Below, one piece after another: positions 46,590-55,789 of a stretch of 64,000 nt of DNA. The number at the start of each line of letters is the position of its first letter. The first letter of the stretch is position 1. Source of the DNA: QHWT01 sp963755695. GTDB taxonomy: Bacteria; Acidobacteriota; Vicinamibacteria; Vicinamibacterales; 2-12-FULL-66-21. The stretch covers positions 806,001 through 870,000 of the forward strand of contig CAVWLB010000001.1 of the NCBI GenBank assembly GCA_963755695.1. Reading direction: 5' to 3'. The notes beneath the pieces were generated by a model. The model saw nothing but the letters and a program-made list of their open reading frames with translations. It did not search any database and was not told the DNA's origin. A program made the translations under genes and the position numbers.

Positions 46590-47162
46590 ATGCTCCGGAT
46601 TCACATGCGAGGCGCGGGAGGGACGGCTGCCAGGACCGCCGCGATTGTGGTCCTCGCCTGTTTGAGCATGCTGCGTGCATCCGTCTCGTTTGCGCGCGCG
46701 ACTCCGCCCGAATACATGATCAAGGCGGCATATCTGTATCACTTCGCGATGTTCGTCGACTGGCCTGCCGAAGCCTTCGCCAGCAAGAACTCGCCGATCG
46801 TGATCGGCATCGTCGGCAACGACCCGTTCGGGCCGGCGATCGACGATACCGTCCGCGACAAGCGAATCGACGGCAGGCCGCTCGTCGTCAAGCGTCTCGA
46901 CTTGGCTCAGGACCTGCGGCAGTGTCACATCCTGTTCCTCGCGGACGGCGGCAGAATCGCCGATGTCGTGCGCCGCCTCGGCGGCCTTTCGGTGCTGATT
47001 GTGGGCGAAACCCAGGACCTGGCCAGCCATGGCGCGGTGATCAACTTCAGAATCGAGGACAATCGCGTGCGTTTCGACATCAACGTCGATGCCGCGAAGC
47101 GCAGCCACCTGACCATCAGTTCCCAGTTGCTGAACCTGGCGCGGATTGTCCGCACTCCCTGA
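46590..47162 (+). CDS. YfiR-family (DUF4154) periplasmic protein
   Basis: 190 residues. N-terminal signal region (TAARTAAIVVLACLSMLRASVSFA). The YfiR pattern is clear: MIKAAYLYHFAMFVDWPAEAF, IVIGIVGNDPFGPAIDDTV, LRQCHILFLADG, LIVGETQDLASHGAVINF, VRFDINVDAAKRSHLTISSQLLNLARIV. In Pseudomonas, YfiR represses the diguanylate cyclase YfiN from the periplasm. Here it sits 20 bases after a TonB receptor and 28 bases before a CHASE8 hybrid kinase, so it probably controls that kinase. Confidence 0.9.
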   Translation: MLRIHMRGAGGTAARTAAIVVLACLSMLRASVSFARATPPEYMIKAAYLYHFAMFVDWPAEAFASKNSPIVIGIVGNDPFGPAIDDTVRDKRIDGRPLVVKRLDLAQDLRQCHILFLADGGRIADVVRRLGGLSVLIVGETQDLASHGAVINFRIEDNRVRFDINVDAAKRSHLTISSQLLNLARIVRTP

Positions 47163-47189
47163 CGGACGAGATCGCGTTCATCCAAGACC

Positions 47190-50030
47190 ATGACTCCGAT
47201 AAGCTTTCGAACGCTGTCCATCAAGGGCAAGCTGATGCTCATCACGATGCTGACGAGCTCGGTCGCCCTTCTGGTGGCTTCGGCGGGTTTCCTGGTCTAC
47301 GACCTGGTGGCGTTTCGTGCCCGAATGAGCCAGGACCTGATGACCGAGGCACGAATCATCGGCGCCAACAGCGCCGCGGGCCTGGCATTCCACGATGAGC
47401 GCGCCGTCGGCGAGATCCTTGCCGCCCTGAAGGCGAGGGACGAGACGGTTTCGGCGGCTCTCTACACCCCGAACGGGGAACTCTTCGCCTCATACCTGCG
47501 CGCCGGCGCGGCGGGCCTGCCGCCGCGGCCGCAAGGCAGCGGGTATCATTTCGAGAACGACCGTCTCGAGGTCTCCCAGCAGATCGTCCTGCATGGGGAA
47601 GCGCTCGGCACGTTGCAAATCGTGTCCGACATGCGGCACTGGGATGCGCGCCTCAAACGCTATTTCAACATTGTCTTCTTCCTGATGGTCGGCGCGGCAG
47701 GTATTGCCTTCCTGTTTTCATCGAAACTGCAGACCGTCATCTCCAGACCGATTCTCGATCTGGAACGGACGATGCGGACCGTCTCGAACCACAAGAACTT
47801 CGCGCTGCGCGCACCCAAGGCGCACGACGACGAAGTCGGTGCGCTGATCGACGGCTTCAACACGATGCTGTCCGAGATACAGCAGCGCGATAGCGCGGTC
47901 CAGGCCGCAAACGAGAACCTTCAGGCCCGCACGCGGGAGCTGGAGCAGGAGATCGGCGAGCGGCTGCGCACACAGGAAGAACTCAAGAGTCTGAACGCTA
48001 CGCTCGAGCAGCGCGTCGCCGAGCGGAGCGCGGCAGCGGAGCAGCGGAGCCTGGAACTTGCGCGGTCCCAGCATGCGCTCGAGAAGCAGACGAGAATCCT
48101 GCAATCAATACTCAACAGCATGAGCGACGGCGTTATCGTCGCCGACGAGGCAGGGGGGTTCATCCTTTTCAATCCTGCCGCCGAGAACATCCTGCACTGC
48201 CGTCTGACCGAGGCGCCGACCGAGACCTGGTCCGAGCGCTTCGGCTTCCACTTGCCGGACGCCGTGACGCCATATCCGCCCGACGAGTTCCCGCTGGTGA
48301 AGGCGATTCGCGGGCACGCCGTCGAAGCCGCCGACGTCTTCGTCCGTCACGCCGGGGTTCCCGAAGGGCTCTGGGTCAGTGTCAACGCCACTCCATTACG
48401 GGATGAGGAAGGCGTTCTCCACAATGGCGTCGCTGTGCTTCACAACATCACCACCCACAAGCGCGCCGAAGAAGCGCTCCTGAAGGCCAAAGACGCGGCG
48501 GAGGCGGCCAACCGCGCCAAGAGCCAGTTCCTCGCGAACATGAGCCATGAGCTGCGCACCCCGCTGAACGCGATCATCGGTTACAGCGAGATGCTGCAGG
48601 AACAGGCGCTCGACTCAGGGCAGGACGAATCGATCCCCGACCTGCAGAAAATTCATTCTGCGGGCCGGCACCTGCAATCGCTCATCGACCACATCCTCGA
48701 TCTTTCGAAGATCGAGGCGGGCAAACTCGAACTGTTTCTCGAGACCTTCGACGTTGGCGATGTCATCAGGGACGTGTTGACGACAATCGGGCCGCTCGTC
48801 GAGAGGAACGGCAACACGCTGCAGGCGCACTACCCGAATCTCGGCGTCATCCGTGCCGACATGACCAGGCTGCGCCAGATCTTGTTCAACCTCCTGAGCA
48901 ACGCCTGCAAGTTCACCGAGCGCGGATCGGTCCGGCTCGAGGCATTTCGCTCCGCAACCGGTGGCACCGAATGGATTCACTTCCGCGTGACCGATACCGG
49001 TATCGGGATGACCTCCGAGCAGAGCAGTCGTCTGTTCCAGGAATTCACCCAGGTTGACGCCTCGACCACCCGGAAGTACGGCGGCACCGGCCTCGGCCTG
49101 GCGATCAGCCGGCGGTTCTCGGAAATGATGGGCGGTGAGATCTCTGTCGAGAGTGCGCTTGGAGAAGGATCGACGTTCACCGTCCGAATTCCGGTCGGAC
49201 TCAGCGCCGCCGCCGACGACGCGGGGCCGGCGGAGAGGCCGGGCGAGCACGAAACGGCATCGTCGGCGGTGCAGAACACAGTGCTGGTGATCGATGACGA
49301 TCCGGTCGTGCACGACCTGATGGCGCGGTTCCTCGCGAAGGACGGGGTCCGGGTCGTGGTCGCGTCGACCGGCGAGGAGGGTCTGGCGCTCGCGCGCCGC
49401 CTGCATCCGGCAGCAATCACCCTCGACGTAATGATGCCGGGCATGGACGGTTGGACGGTCCTGGCGACGCTGAAGGCCGACCCCCAGCTCTCCAGCATTC
49501 CCGTCGTGATGGTCACGATGACCGACGATCGCCGGACGGGATACGCGCTCGGCGCTTCGGACTACCTGACCAAGCCTATCGAGCCGGGCAGGCTCAGTGC
49601 GGCGTTGAGAAGACAATTGGGCGATGCCGGACCGACGGCGTCGGTGCTCGTCGTCGACGACGATCCGGCGGTGCGGCGCCTGACCCACCAGGTACTGCAG
49701 CGCGAGGGGTGGACCGTTCTCGAAGCAGAGAACGGACGCGTCGGGCTGCGTCGCGTCGCGGAGCGCCTGCCCGCGCTCATCATCCTCGACCTGTTGATGC
49801 CGGACATGGACGGCTTCGAATTCCTCGACGAACTCCGCCAGACAAGCGTCGCGCCGGCGATTCCCATCATCGTGTTGACGGCGAAGGACCTCACCGCGGC
49901 CGATCGTCAGTCACTCAACGGCTCGGTAGGAAGAGTGCTGGACAAGTCGGCCTGGAACCGTGAGGACCTGCTGATCGCGGTGCGTGAGCAGGTGACAGCA
50001 CGCCTGGCTACTCAGGTTGCGGGCTCGTAG
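47190..50030 (+). CDS. Hybrid histidine kinase: CHASE8-HAMP-PAS-HisKA-HATPase-REC-REC
   Basis: 946 residues. Two helices (about 12-35 and 157-177) flank a ~120-residue periplasmic CHASE8-type sensor (AGFLVYDLVAFRARMSQDL, IIGANSAAGLAFHDERAV). HAMP, coiled coil (ANENLQARTRELEQEIGERL) and PAS (LNSMSDGVIVADEAGGFILF) follow. HisKA has FLANMSHELRTPLNAIIGYS (His about 453); HATPase has ILFNLLSNACKFT and KYGGTGLGLAISRRF. The two C-terminal receivers have VIDDDPVVHDL, ITLDVMMPGMDG and VVDDDPAVRRL, LIILDLLMPDMDG. The CHASE8 domain is the known YfiN/YfiR-type input. Third gene of the receptor-YfiR signalling cluster; phosphate probably flows to the next two receivers. Confidence 0.92.
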   Translation: MTPISFRTLSIKGKLMLITMLTSSVALLVASAGFLVYDLVAFRARMSQDLMTEARIIGANSAAGLAFHDERAVGEILAALKARDETVSAALYTPNGELFASYLRAGAAGLPPRPQGSGYHFENDRLEVSQQIVLHGEALGTLQIVSDMRHWDARLKRYFNIVFFLMVGAAGIAFLFSSKLQTVISRPILDLERTMRTVSNHKNFALRAPKAHDDEVGALIDGFNTMLSEIQQRDSAVQAANENLQARTRELEQEIGERLRTQEELKSLNATLEQRVAERSAAAEQRSLELARSQHALEKQTRILQSILNSMSDGVIVADEAGGFILFNPAAENILHCRLTEAPTETWSERFGFHLPDAVTPYPPDEFPLVKAIRGHAVEAADVFVRHAGVPEGLWVSVNATPLRDEEGVLHNGVAVLHNITTHKRAEEALLKAKDAAEAANRAKSQFLANMSHELRTPLNAIIGYSEMLQEQALDSGQDESIPDLQKIHSAGRHLQSLIDHILDLSKIEAGKLELFLETFDVGDVIRDVLTTIGPLVERNGNTLQAHYPNLGVIRADMTRLRQILFNLLSNACKFTERGSVRLEAFRSATGGTEWIHFRVTDTGIGMTSEQSSRLFQEFTQVDASTTRKYGGTGLGLAISRRFSEMMGGEISVESALGEGSTFTVRIPVGLSAAADDAGPAERPGEHETASSAVQNTVLVIDDDPVVHDLMARFLAKDGVRVVVASTGEEGLALARRLHPAAITLDVMMPGMDGWTVLATLKADPQLSSIPVVMVTMTDDRRTGYALGASDYLTKPIEPGRLSAALRRQLGDAGPTASVLVVDDDPAVRRLTHQVLQREGWTVLEAENGRVGLRRVAERLPALIILDLLMPDMDGFEFLDELRQTSVAPAIPIIVLTAKDLTAADRQSLNGSVGRVLDKSAWNREDLLIAVREQVTARLATQVAGS

Positions 50031-50039
50031 GGCACGTTT

Positions 50040-50417
50040 ATGTCGAGGATTCTCATCGTCGAAGACAACGAAATGAATCGAGACATGTTGTCGCGACGTC
50101 TGGAACGCCGAGGCTACCAGGTGATCCTTGCCATGGATGGCCGACAGGGTCTTGCTGCCGCCCGGAGCGAGGCTCCCGACCTGATTCTGATGGACATGAG
50201 CCTCCCGGAAATCGACGGCTGGGAGGTGACGCGGCAACTGAAGTCGGACGACACCACACGGAGTATCCCGGTGATTGCGCTGACCGCGCATGCAATGAGC
50301 AGCGATCGTCAGAAGGCGCTCGCGGCGGGCTGCGACGATTACGACACCAAGCCGGTCGAGTTTGAGCGGCTGTTGATGAAGATTGAGACGATGTTAAGGA
50401 GCGCGTCAACCCCATGA
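50040..50417 (+). CDS. Single-domain (CheY/DivK-type) response regulator
   Basis: 125 residues, one receiver domain: MSRILIVEDNEMNRDMLSRR with the acidic pair, LILMDMSLPEIDGWEV with the phospho-acceptor Asp (about 53), IALTAHAM (Thr) and YDTKPVEF (Lys). No output domain. It starts 9 bases after the hybrid kinase and its stop overlaps the next start (ATGA at 50414-50417), so it probably relays phosphate between the kinase and the GGDEF/EAL protein. Confidence 0.92.
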   Translation: MSRILIVEDNEMNRDMLSRRLERRGYQVILAMDGRQGLAAARSEAPDLILMDMSLPEIDGWEVTRQLKSDDTTRSIPVIALTAHAMSSDRQKALAAGCDDYDTKPVEFERLLMKIETMLRSASTP

Positions 50418-52543
50418 CTGTCTTGAAAGACACACTGCTTCTGGTCGACGACAACGAAGCGAACCGTGACATGTTGTCCCGGCGTCTGCAGCGGCACGGT
50501 CTTGAGGTCGTGACCGCGGTGGACGGGGCTCATGCGCTGGAGTTGGTTGATGCCCGAGACTTCGCGCTCGTGCTCCTCGATATCGAGATGCCGCGGGTCA
50601 GCGGCCTCGACGTTCTGCGGGTCATCCGGGAGCGCCGCTCAGCCAGCGAGCTCCCGATCATCATGGTCACCGCCCGGCAGGAGAGCGCCGACATCGTCGA
50701 AGCCCTCAACGGCGGCGCGAACGACTACGTGACCAAGCCCGTCGACCTGCCCGTCGCGCTTGCGCGCATCCACGCCCAGTTGGCCCGGAGGCGCGCTGAG
50801 ACGGCGCTCCGCGAGAGCGAGGAGCGCTATGCGCTGGCGCTTCGCGGCGCAAACGACGGACTGTGGGACTGGAATCTGCTGACCGACGAGATCTTCTTCT
50901 CCGATCGCTGGAAGCAGATGCTCGGCCTGTCCAACGACATCGTTGCCGGCATTCCTGACGAGTGGTTGCAACGAGTCCACTCGGATGATGTCGACAGACT
51001 GAGGACCGACATCGCCGCGCACCTCGAAGGGCTCACGCCACACTTCGAGAGCGAGCACCGCGTCTTGCACGCCGACGGCACCTACCGTTGGACGCTCGCG
51101 CGTGGCGTCGCCGTCCGCGACGCCACGGGTCGGGCACATCGCATGGCCGGGTCGCTCACCGACATCACCGAAGGCAAGGTGTCGGATCCGCTCACCGGCC
51201 TGCCGAACCGCGTGCTGTTTCTCGATCGGCTCGGACAATCGATGGAACGGGCCAAGCGGCACGGTCGCGTCTCGGCGGTTCTCTTCGTGGATCTGGATCG
51301 ATTCAAGCTCGTGAACGACAGCCTTGGCCATGAAGCCGGGGATCGTTTCCTTGCCGCAATCGCCAACCGGCTGGAACGCAGCGTTCGAACCGTGGATACC
51401 GTCGCCCGCGTGAACTCCGAAGTGACGGTTGCCCGTATCGGCGGGGACGAGTTCACGATCCTGCTCGAGAATGTCAGGCATCCGAGCGACGCGGTTCGCG
51501 TGGCCGAACGGGTTCAGGAGTGTCTGAAGCGGCCTTTCGAGCTCGATGGCCGCCAGTTGTTCACCTCCGCGAGCATCGGGATCGCGACGAGCGAGACGGG
51601 CTACAGCAATCCGCAGGACCTGCTGCGCGACGCGGACACGGCGATGTACCGCGCCAAGGCGCTCGGAAAGGCGCGCTGCGAGGTGTTCGATGTACGGATG
51701 CGGGAAGCGGCAATCGCGCGGCTCGCGGTCGAGACTGACCTCCGGAGGGCGATCGAGCAGAACGAGTTCGAACTCCATTATCAGCCGATCATTTCGCTCG
51801 CGACTGGCAGGCTCGCCGGCTTCGAGGCGCTGGTGCGCTGGCGCCATCCGCAGCGCGGTCTGGTCTCGCCTCAGGATTTCATCGGCATTGCCGAAGAAAC
51901 TGGCCTGATCGTGCCTCTTGGCGCCTGGGTGCTGAACCGTGCCTGCACCCAGATGAGCGACTGGAACCGGGCTCATCCATCGTCGGCAGGGCTGACCATT
52001 CATGTCAACCTGTCAGCCAGGCAGTTTGTGCATCCGGAGCTGGCCACCGAAATTGCCGAGATTCTTCAGGCGACGGGTCTACCGCCGTCGTCGCTGAATC
52101 TCGAAATTACCGAAAGCGCCGTCATCGAGAACCCCGATTCGGTGATCGGCGTGCTCGAAGCACTGAAGGCACTCGGTCTCCGGATCTCGATCGATGATTT
52201 TGGTACGGGCCACTCTTCGCTGAGCTATCTTCATCGGTTCCCGATCGACGCGTTGAAGATCGATCGGTCATTCGTGAGCGCCATGACCGTTGAGCAGTCG
52301 AGTATCATTCAAGCCATCGTCGCGCTTGCGCAGGCGCTGCGGCTGGAGGTGATCGCGGAAGGTATCGAAACCGTGGACCAGCTGTCGCGGCTATCTCAGC
52401 TCGGCTCCGACGGCGGTCAGGGGTACCTGTTCGCTGCCGCTCTGAGTTCATCGGACGCCGAGGCGGTGCTGGCGGCCTCTCAAGAGATCACCGCCAAGAG
52501 CTGGATCGAAGCCGCCGGTGGGGTCGGGGTCAGTCAAACGTAG
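50414..52543 (+). CDS. REC-PAS-GGDEF-EAL cyclic-di-GMP turnover protein
   Basis: 709 residues. Receiver at about 10-125 (LLLVDDNEANRDML, LVLLDIEMPRVSGL), PAS/PAC at about 140-255 (YALALRGANDGLWDWNLLTDE), GGDEF at about 258-425 with LTGLPNRVLFLDRL, VDLDRFKLVNDSLGH and the intact RIGGDEFTIL (about 343), EAL at about 440-700 with FEALVRWRHPQRG (about 470), ITESAVIEN, IDDFGTGHSSLSYL and DALKIDRSFV. Both catalytic motifs are intact, so it could make and break cyclic-di-GMP, with the receiver setting the balance. It ends the receptor-YfiR-kinase cluster and is its likely output. Confidence 0.93.
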   Translation: MTVLKDTLLLVDDNEANRDMLSRRLQRHGLEVVTAVDGAHALELVDARDFALVLLDIEMPRVSGLDVLRVIRERRSASELPIIMVTARQESADIVEALNGGANDYVTKPVDLPVALARIHAQLARRRAETALRESEERYALALRGANDGLWDWNLLTDEIFFSDRWKQMLGLSNDIVAGIPDEWLQRVHSDDVDRLRTDIAAHLEGLTPHFESEHRVLHADGTYRWTLARGVAVRDATGRAHRMAGSLTDITEGKVSDPLTGLPNRVLFLDRLGQSMERAKRHGRVSAVLFVDLDRFKLVNDSLGHEAGDRFLAAIANRLERSVRTVDTVARVNSEVTVARIGGDEFTILLENVRHPSDAVRVAERVQECLKRPFELDGRQLFTSASIGIATSETGYSNPQDLLRDADTAMYRAKALGKARCEVFDVRMREAAIARLAVETDLRRAIEQNEFELHYQPIISLATGRLAGFEALVRWRHPQRGLVSPQDFIGIAEETGLIVPLGAWVLNRACTQMSDWNRAHPSSAGLTIHVNLSARQFVHPELATEIAEILQATGLPPSSLNLEITESAVIENPDSVIGVLEALKALGLRISIDDFGTGHSSLSYLHRFPIDALKIDRSFVSAMTVEQSSIIQAIVALAQALRLEVIAEGIETVDQLSRLSQLGSDGGQGYLFAAALSSSDAEAVLAASQEITAKSWIEAAGGVGVSQT

Positions 52544-52566
52544 GTGATCGTCATGGAGCGCAAAAG

Positions 52567-52608
52567 GCTCCGCTCTACCGTGGAGAACGACGAAATGGCA
52601 GTGCTGTA
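52567..52608 (+). pseudogene. 42-bp remnant of a cupredoxin-like gene
   Basis: Compared with 42418-42459, about 36 of 42 bases match, the last 18 exactly. In the same frame it reads GSALPW...KWQCC where the intact gene has SSALPR..SKWQCC, then departs before the IHPWM copper ligands. Synonymous-type differences suggest an old paralogue cut down to this piece. Confidence 0.5.
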
Positions 52609-52714
52609 GACGAGCTGCTCATCCGACGCCTGACTAAGCGCCAGGTCGTCCGCGTCCATCCAAATCCCGCCACATTTGTCACTCCCGTCAGTTCAATCTG
52701 CGGCGTTAGAACTA

Positions 52715-52751
52715 TTCTCGAGACGGTCACACAGCCACCGCGTCTCGAGAA
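52715..52751. repeat. Perfect 11-bp inverted repeat
   Basis: TTCTCGAGACG (52715-52725) and CGTCTCGAGAA (52741-52751) are exact inverses with 15 bases between them. It lies 170 bases after the GGDEF/EAL stop and 268 before DUF899. It may be a terminator stem (no T-run), an operator or ends of a tiny element. Confidence 0.6.
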
Positions 52752-53018
52752 CGGAACGAATGATGAAGGAGTTCCGAAGCCAAGGCGCGAACGATGTCGT
52801 CGCCTGCGGACCCCGTCATTTGTGACTGATCAGAGGCGGATCGTTGCCAACGATTGTCGGGCTTCCATGATCCCGACCGCTCGAGGGGCCGAGTGTTGTG
52901 TCCTGCATGCGTGACGACAGTGGCGATGGTTTGCCACGGCCTTCACCTCGACGGGCGGGATCGCGAATCGTCGCGAGCAGGCTCCGCAGCAGGAGCAAGC
53001 CGGAACAAGGAGAAAGAC

Positions 53019-53786
53019 ATGGAGCAGCTGAAAGAACAACTCTCAATGAACACCCCACCGATCGTGTCGCCCCAGGAGTGGGAAGCGGCGCGGCAAGGGC
53101 TCCTCGTGAAAGAGAAAGCCTTGACCCGATCCCGTGACGCGTTGGCCGCTGAACGTCGGCGGATGCCGTGGCTGGCCGTGGAGAAGCAGTACGAGTTCGA
53201 GGGGCCTAAGGGTAAGGCGAGCTTGCTCGACCTCTTCGAAGGCCGCCGTCAACTGATCGTCTACCGCGCGTTCTTCGAGCCCGGCGTGCACGGCTGGCCG
53301 GAACACGCGTGCCCTGGCTGCTCCTTTGTGGCCGACCAGGTGGCCCATCTCGCCCATCTGAACGCGCGTGATACCACGCTCGCGTTCGCCTCTCGCGCGC
53401 CGCAGAAGGACATCGAACGCCTGAAGAAACGAATGGAGTGGAAGATGCCCTGGTACACCATAACGGACAGCTTCGATGCCGATTTCGGCGTCGACGAGTG
53501 GCATGGCACGAACGCCTTCATCCGCGCCGGCGACAACGTGTTCCGCACCTACTTCATCAACAATCGCGGCGACGAACAAATGGGGAACACGTGGAATTAC
53601 CTCGACATCACCGCGCTCGGGCGCCAGGAGGCGTGGGAGGACTCGCCGCAGGGCTACCCGCAGACGCCTCCATACAAATGGTGGAATTGGCACGACGCAT
53701 ACGACGATGCCCGGTCGTCCGAGTGGTCGAACGTCGTCGATCGCAGCCTCGATCTCCAGGGCCAGAGGGACCGCGACGCCAAGTGA
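53019..53786 (+). CDS. DUF899-family thioredoxin-like protein
   Basis: 255 residues from the ATG at 53019, chosen because AAGGAGAAAGAC precedes it. Typical family start: VSPQEWEAARQGLLVKEKALTRSRDALAAERRRMPWL. It then has LLDLFEGRRQLIVYRAFFEPG, HACPGCSFVADQV with a Cys-Pro-Gly-Cys pair, RAPQKDIERLKKRMEWKMPWY and GNTWNYLDITALGRQE. The fold is thioredoxin-like and the CPGC could be redox-active; function unproven in the family. Stand-alone gene. Confidence 0.93.
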   Translation: MEQLKEQLSMNTPPIVSPQEWEAARQGLLVKEKALTRSRDALAAERRRMPWLAVEKQYEFEGPKGKASLLDLFEGRRQLIVYRAFFEPGVHGWPEHACPGCSFVADQVAHLAHLNARDTTLAFASRAPQKDIERLKKRMEWKMPWYTITDSFDADFGVDEWHGTNAFIRAGDNVFRTYFINNRGDEQMGNTWNYLDITALGRQEAWEDSPQGYPQTPPYKWWNWHDAYDDARSSEWSNVVDRSLDLQGQRDRDAK

Positions 53787-53865
53787 TCGCCCAGACAGCC
53801 TCTAGTCGACCACGGCACACGAGTCGAACCGCGTCGAGACGCGCGGGGCAGCTTCGGCCCCGCCG

Positions 53866-54741
53866 TTATCGTCGATGTCGGCCATGCGGCGGCGCGTCGA
53901 TCTTCACGCGGAACCCGCCACGGTTGTCGGCGAGGTAGTCGTCGTTGACGCCGAGATACAGCTGACCGCTCGCGTTGGCCCGCAACATCGGGTCGGCGCC
54001 GACGAAGAGCGGGGGACTGTTGCCGATTCGGGCGATCAGTCCACCCGCCGGACGGTCGGGCATCGGGGCAGACGGTGCGCGGCGGCCGGATCCTGCACCG
54101 CCCGGGCTGCTGGTATCCGCGGCGTCGGCGCTCAACTGCACCGTGCCCGCCGACTCGATGCGCACCACTTCACCCTCGCGCATATAGACACCCGTGCTGG
54201 TCCAGCGATCGGCCGCCGTGACCATCACCTCGTCTGATTCGTCCCGCACTTCTGCGCCAGAGAGCACGCCGTCGCCGTTCGTGTCGTGGCTGCGGAACGC
54301 CTGGTCGGTGCCGCGCCACTCAGCATGCGTCACGACGCCATCGTGATCCGTGTCCATGTCGCGGACGCGGCCACCGGGCGGAACGGCTGGCTGAGAAGCG
54401 GGCGGCGGCGGAGCGGGCGCGGGATTGACCTGAAGGCTCGTCGCCGCGACGCCATCGCAGTTGCCCATGCCCTCGGCGCGTACCTCGAATCGTCCCGCCT
54501 TCCGATAGACGTACTGCACCGTCAACGGCACCTGTGTAATCGCGTGCGTGATCCGTTCGGTGCCATCCCCGGGATCGATGCGCACGGCGCCGCAAGGGTT
54601 CGTCCCGGTGATGGTGATCTCGACCGGCAGGCCTGCTTGCGCCGGGGTCTTGGGGACCACCACGCCGCTGACGACTCCACGCTGTTGTGCAGACACCGGA
54701 ACCATCAGGAGCGCAGTCATCGTCCAGATTTCAGCTCGCAT
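53866..54741 (-). CDS. Secreted PKD-like / EF-hand / PA-IL-lectin-like protein
   Basis: 291 residues from the ATG at 54741, preceded by GAGGAGAAGGGGGAGGC. Signal peptide about 1-20 (IWTMTALLMVPVSA-Q). Residues about 25-110 are PKD-like (DPGDGTERITHAITQVPLTVQYVYRKAGRFEV). After a Pro-rich linker come two EF-hand loops, DTDHDGVVTHAEW and DTNGDGVLSGAEV. The C-terminal ~110 residues match the PA-IL (LecA)-like pattern: STGVYMREGEVVRIESAG, APMPDRPAGGLIARIGN, LYLGVNDDYLADNRGGFRV. Probably calcium-dependent carbohydrate or surface binding. Confidence 0.85.
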   Translation of the reverse strand: MRAEIWTMTALLMVPVSAQQRGVVSGVVVPKTPAQAGLPVEITITGTNPCGAVRIDPGDGTERITHAITQVPLTVQYVYRKAGRFEVRAEGMGNCDGVAATSLQVNPAPAPPPPASQPAVPPGGRVRDMDTDHDGVVTHAEWRGTDQAFRSHDTNGDGVLSGAEVRDESDEVMVTAADRWTSTGVYMREGEVVRIESAGTVQLSADAADTSSPGGAGSGRRAPSAPMPDRPAGGLIARIGNSPPLFVGADPMLRANASGQLYLGVNDDYLADNRGGFRVKIDAPPHGRHRR

Positions 54742-54931
54742 GCCTCCCCCTTCTCCTCTAACGGGAGGCACGATCCGTACCGGATGATGCGCGTCTTCCA
54801 ATAGTCTCTAGCGGTGGTCGAGCTTCGACCAGAGGACGATCGAGGCGGTGAGGTGCGTTCGACTCGTGACCATCTCGTGCGCCGCGGGGTCAGGCATCAA
54901 CCCGTGGCACGGGCCTTCTTGCGGCGATCGC

Positions 54932-55714
54932 TCAGTCGTGCAGCACGATACTCAGCAGCGAGCGGTTCACCTTGAGCCCGCCGTTGTATTCGATCAACCC
55001 AAGTTTGCGGAACTTGTTCATGAAGAAGTTCACGCGTGAGCGCGTAGTCCCCACCATTTCGGCAAGCGTTTCCTGCGAAAGCTTTGGGAGTACGCGCGGC
55101 GCCGTGTCCTCCTCCCCATATCTGGCTAGGAGCAGCAGCGTGCGGGCAAGCCTCTTCTCGCTGGAATTGAAGAGCTGATCGACCAGATCCTCCTCGATTC
55201 GTATGTTGCGCGTCAGCATGTGCGCAATGAACCGGCCGGAGAATTCTGAATGTTCCTGCAGCATCCTGACCATGTCGCGTTTCGGGATTCTGAGCAGAGC
55301 CGTCCGCATCACCGCCTTCGCCGTTCCCATGCGCAACAGTTGACCGGCCAGGCAGCCCTCGCCGAGGAAATCGCCGGGGCCGAGCATGGCCACGACCGCC
55401 TCCTTGCCAGCCGAGGACAGCACTGACAGCTTGATGCCGCCCTCGTGCACGTAGAACACGCTGTTCGCCTGGGCCCCCTGGTCGTAGACCACGGCGCCAG
55501 TCGCGAACCGGACGGTGCGCGGGGACACCCCGGCTGACTTGAGGAACGCCTCGACGTTGAAGGCCGGCGGCGTGCCGCGGACTCTGGACGGCCTAGGCGG
55601 CATGTGCAGCCAATCATCCCACGGGTGAGGCCCTGTGCTAGCTCCCATGAGGCGGACGTGGCCTGGCCGGCGCCCGCCATTCGATCTTCGCTGGCCGTTC
55701 GTGAATGTCATCAC
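54932..55714 (-). CDS. Crp/Fnr-family transcriptional regulator, copy 1
   Basis: 260 residues; a later start (55648 or 55603) is possible because no strong ribosome site marks the first ATG. The cyclic-nucleotide-type beta-roll (VVYDQGAQANSVFYVHEGGIKLSVLSSAGKEAVVAMLGPGDFLGEGCL) lacks the Arg/Ser pattern of cAMP binding, and no Fnr cysteines are seen. Dimer helix, then winged helix with SQETLAEMVGTTRSRVNFFMNKF. The signal is unknown. A second family member lies 365 bases away on the same strand, with a zinc ribbon between. Confidence 0.9.
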   Translation of the reverse strand: MMTFTNGQRRSNGGRRPGHVRLMGASTGPHPWDDWLHMPPRPSRVRGTPPAFNVEAFLKSAGVSPRTVRFATGAVVYDQGAQANSVFYVHEGGIKLSVLSSAGKEAVVAMLGPGDFLGEGCLAGQLLRMGTAKAVMRTALLRIPKRDMVRMLQEHSEFSGRFIAHMLTRNIRIEEDLVDQLFNSSEKRLARTLLLLARYGEEDTAPRVLPKLSQETLAEMVGTTRSRVNFFMNKFRKLGLIEYNGGLKVNRSLLSIVLHD

Positions 55715-55789
55715 CGTTACAGCATTGCGGCGCTGCCGCCAGTGCGACTGGACGGGGACAATCCCGAGCCTTCCTGCAGCGCGCCTCCG

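Larger units (their letters stand above)
52544..53018. other. Intergenic region with a gene fragment and inverted repeat
   Basis: No intact gene in these 475 bases. Contents: a 42-bp fragment resembling the 3' part of the cupredoxin-like gene (52567-52608), a perfect 11-bp inverted repeat (52715-52751), and AAGGAG before the DUF899 start. Longer frames extending into DUF899 lack ribosome sites. Confidence 0.55.
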
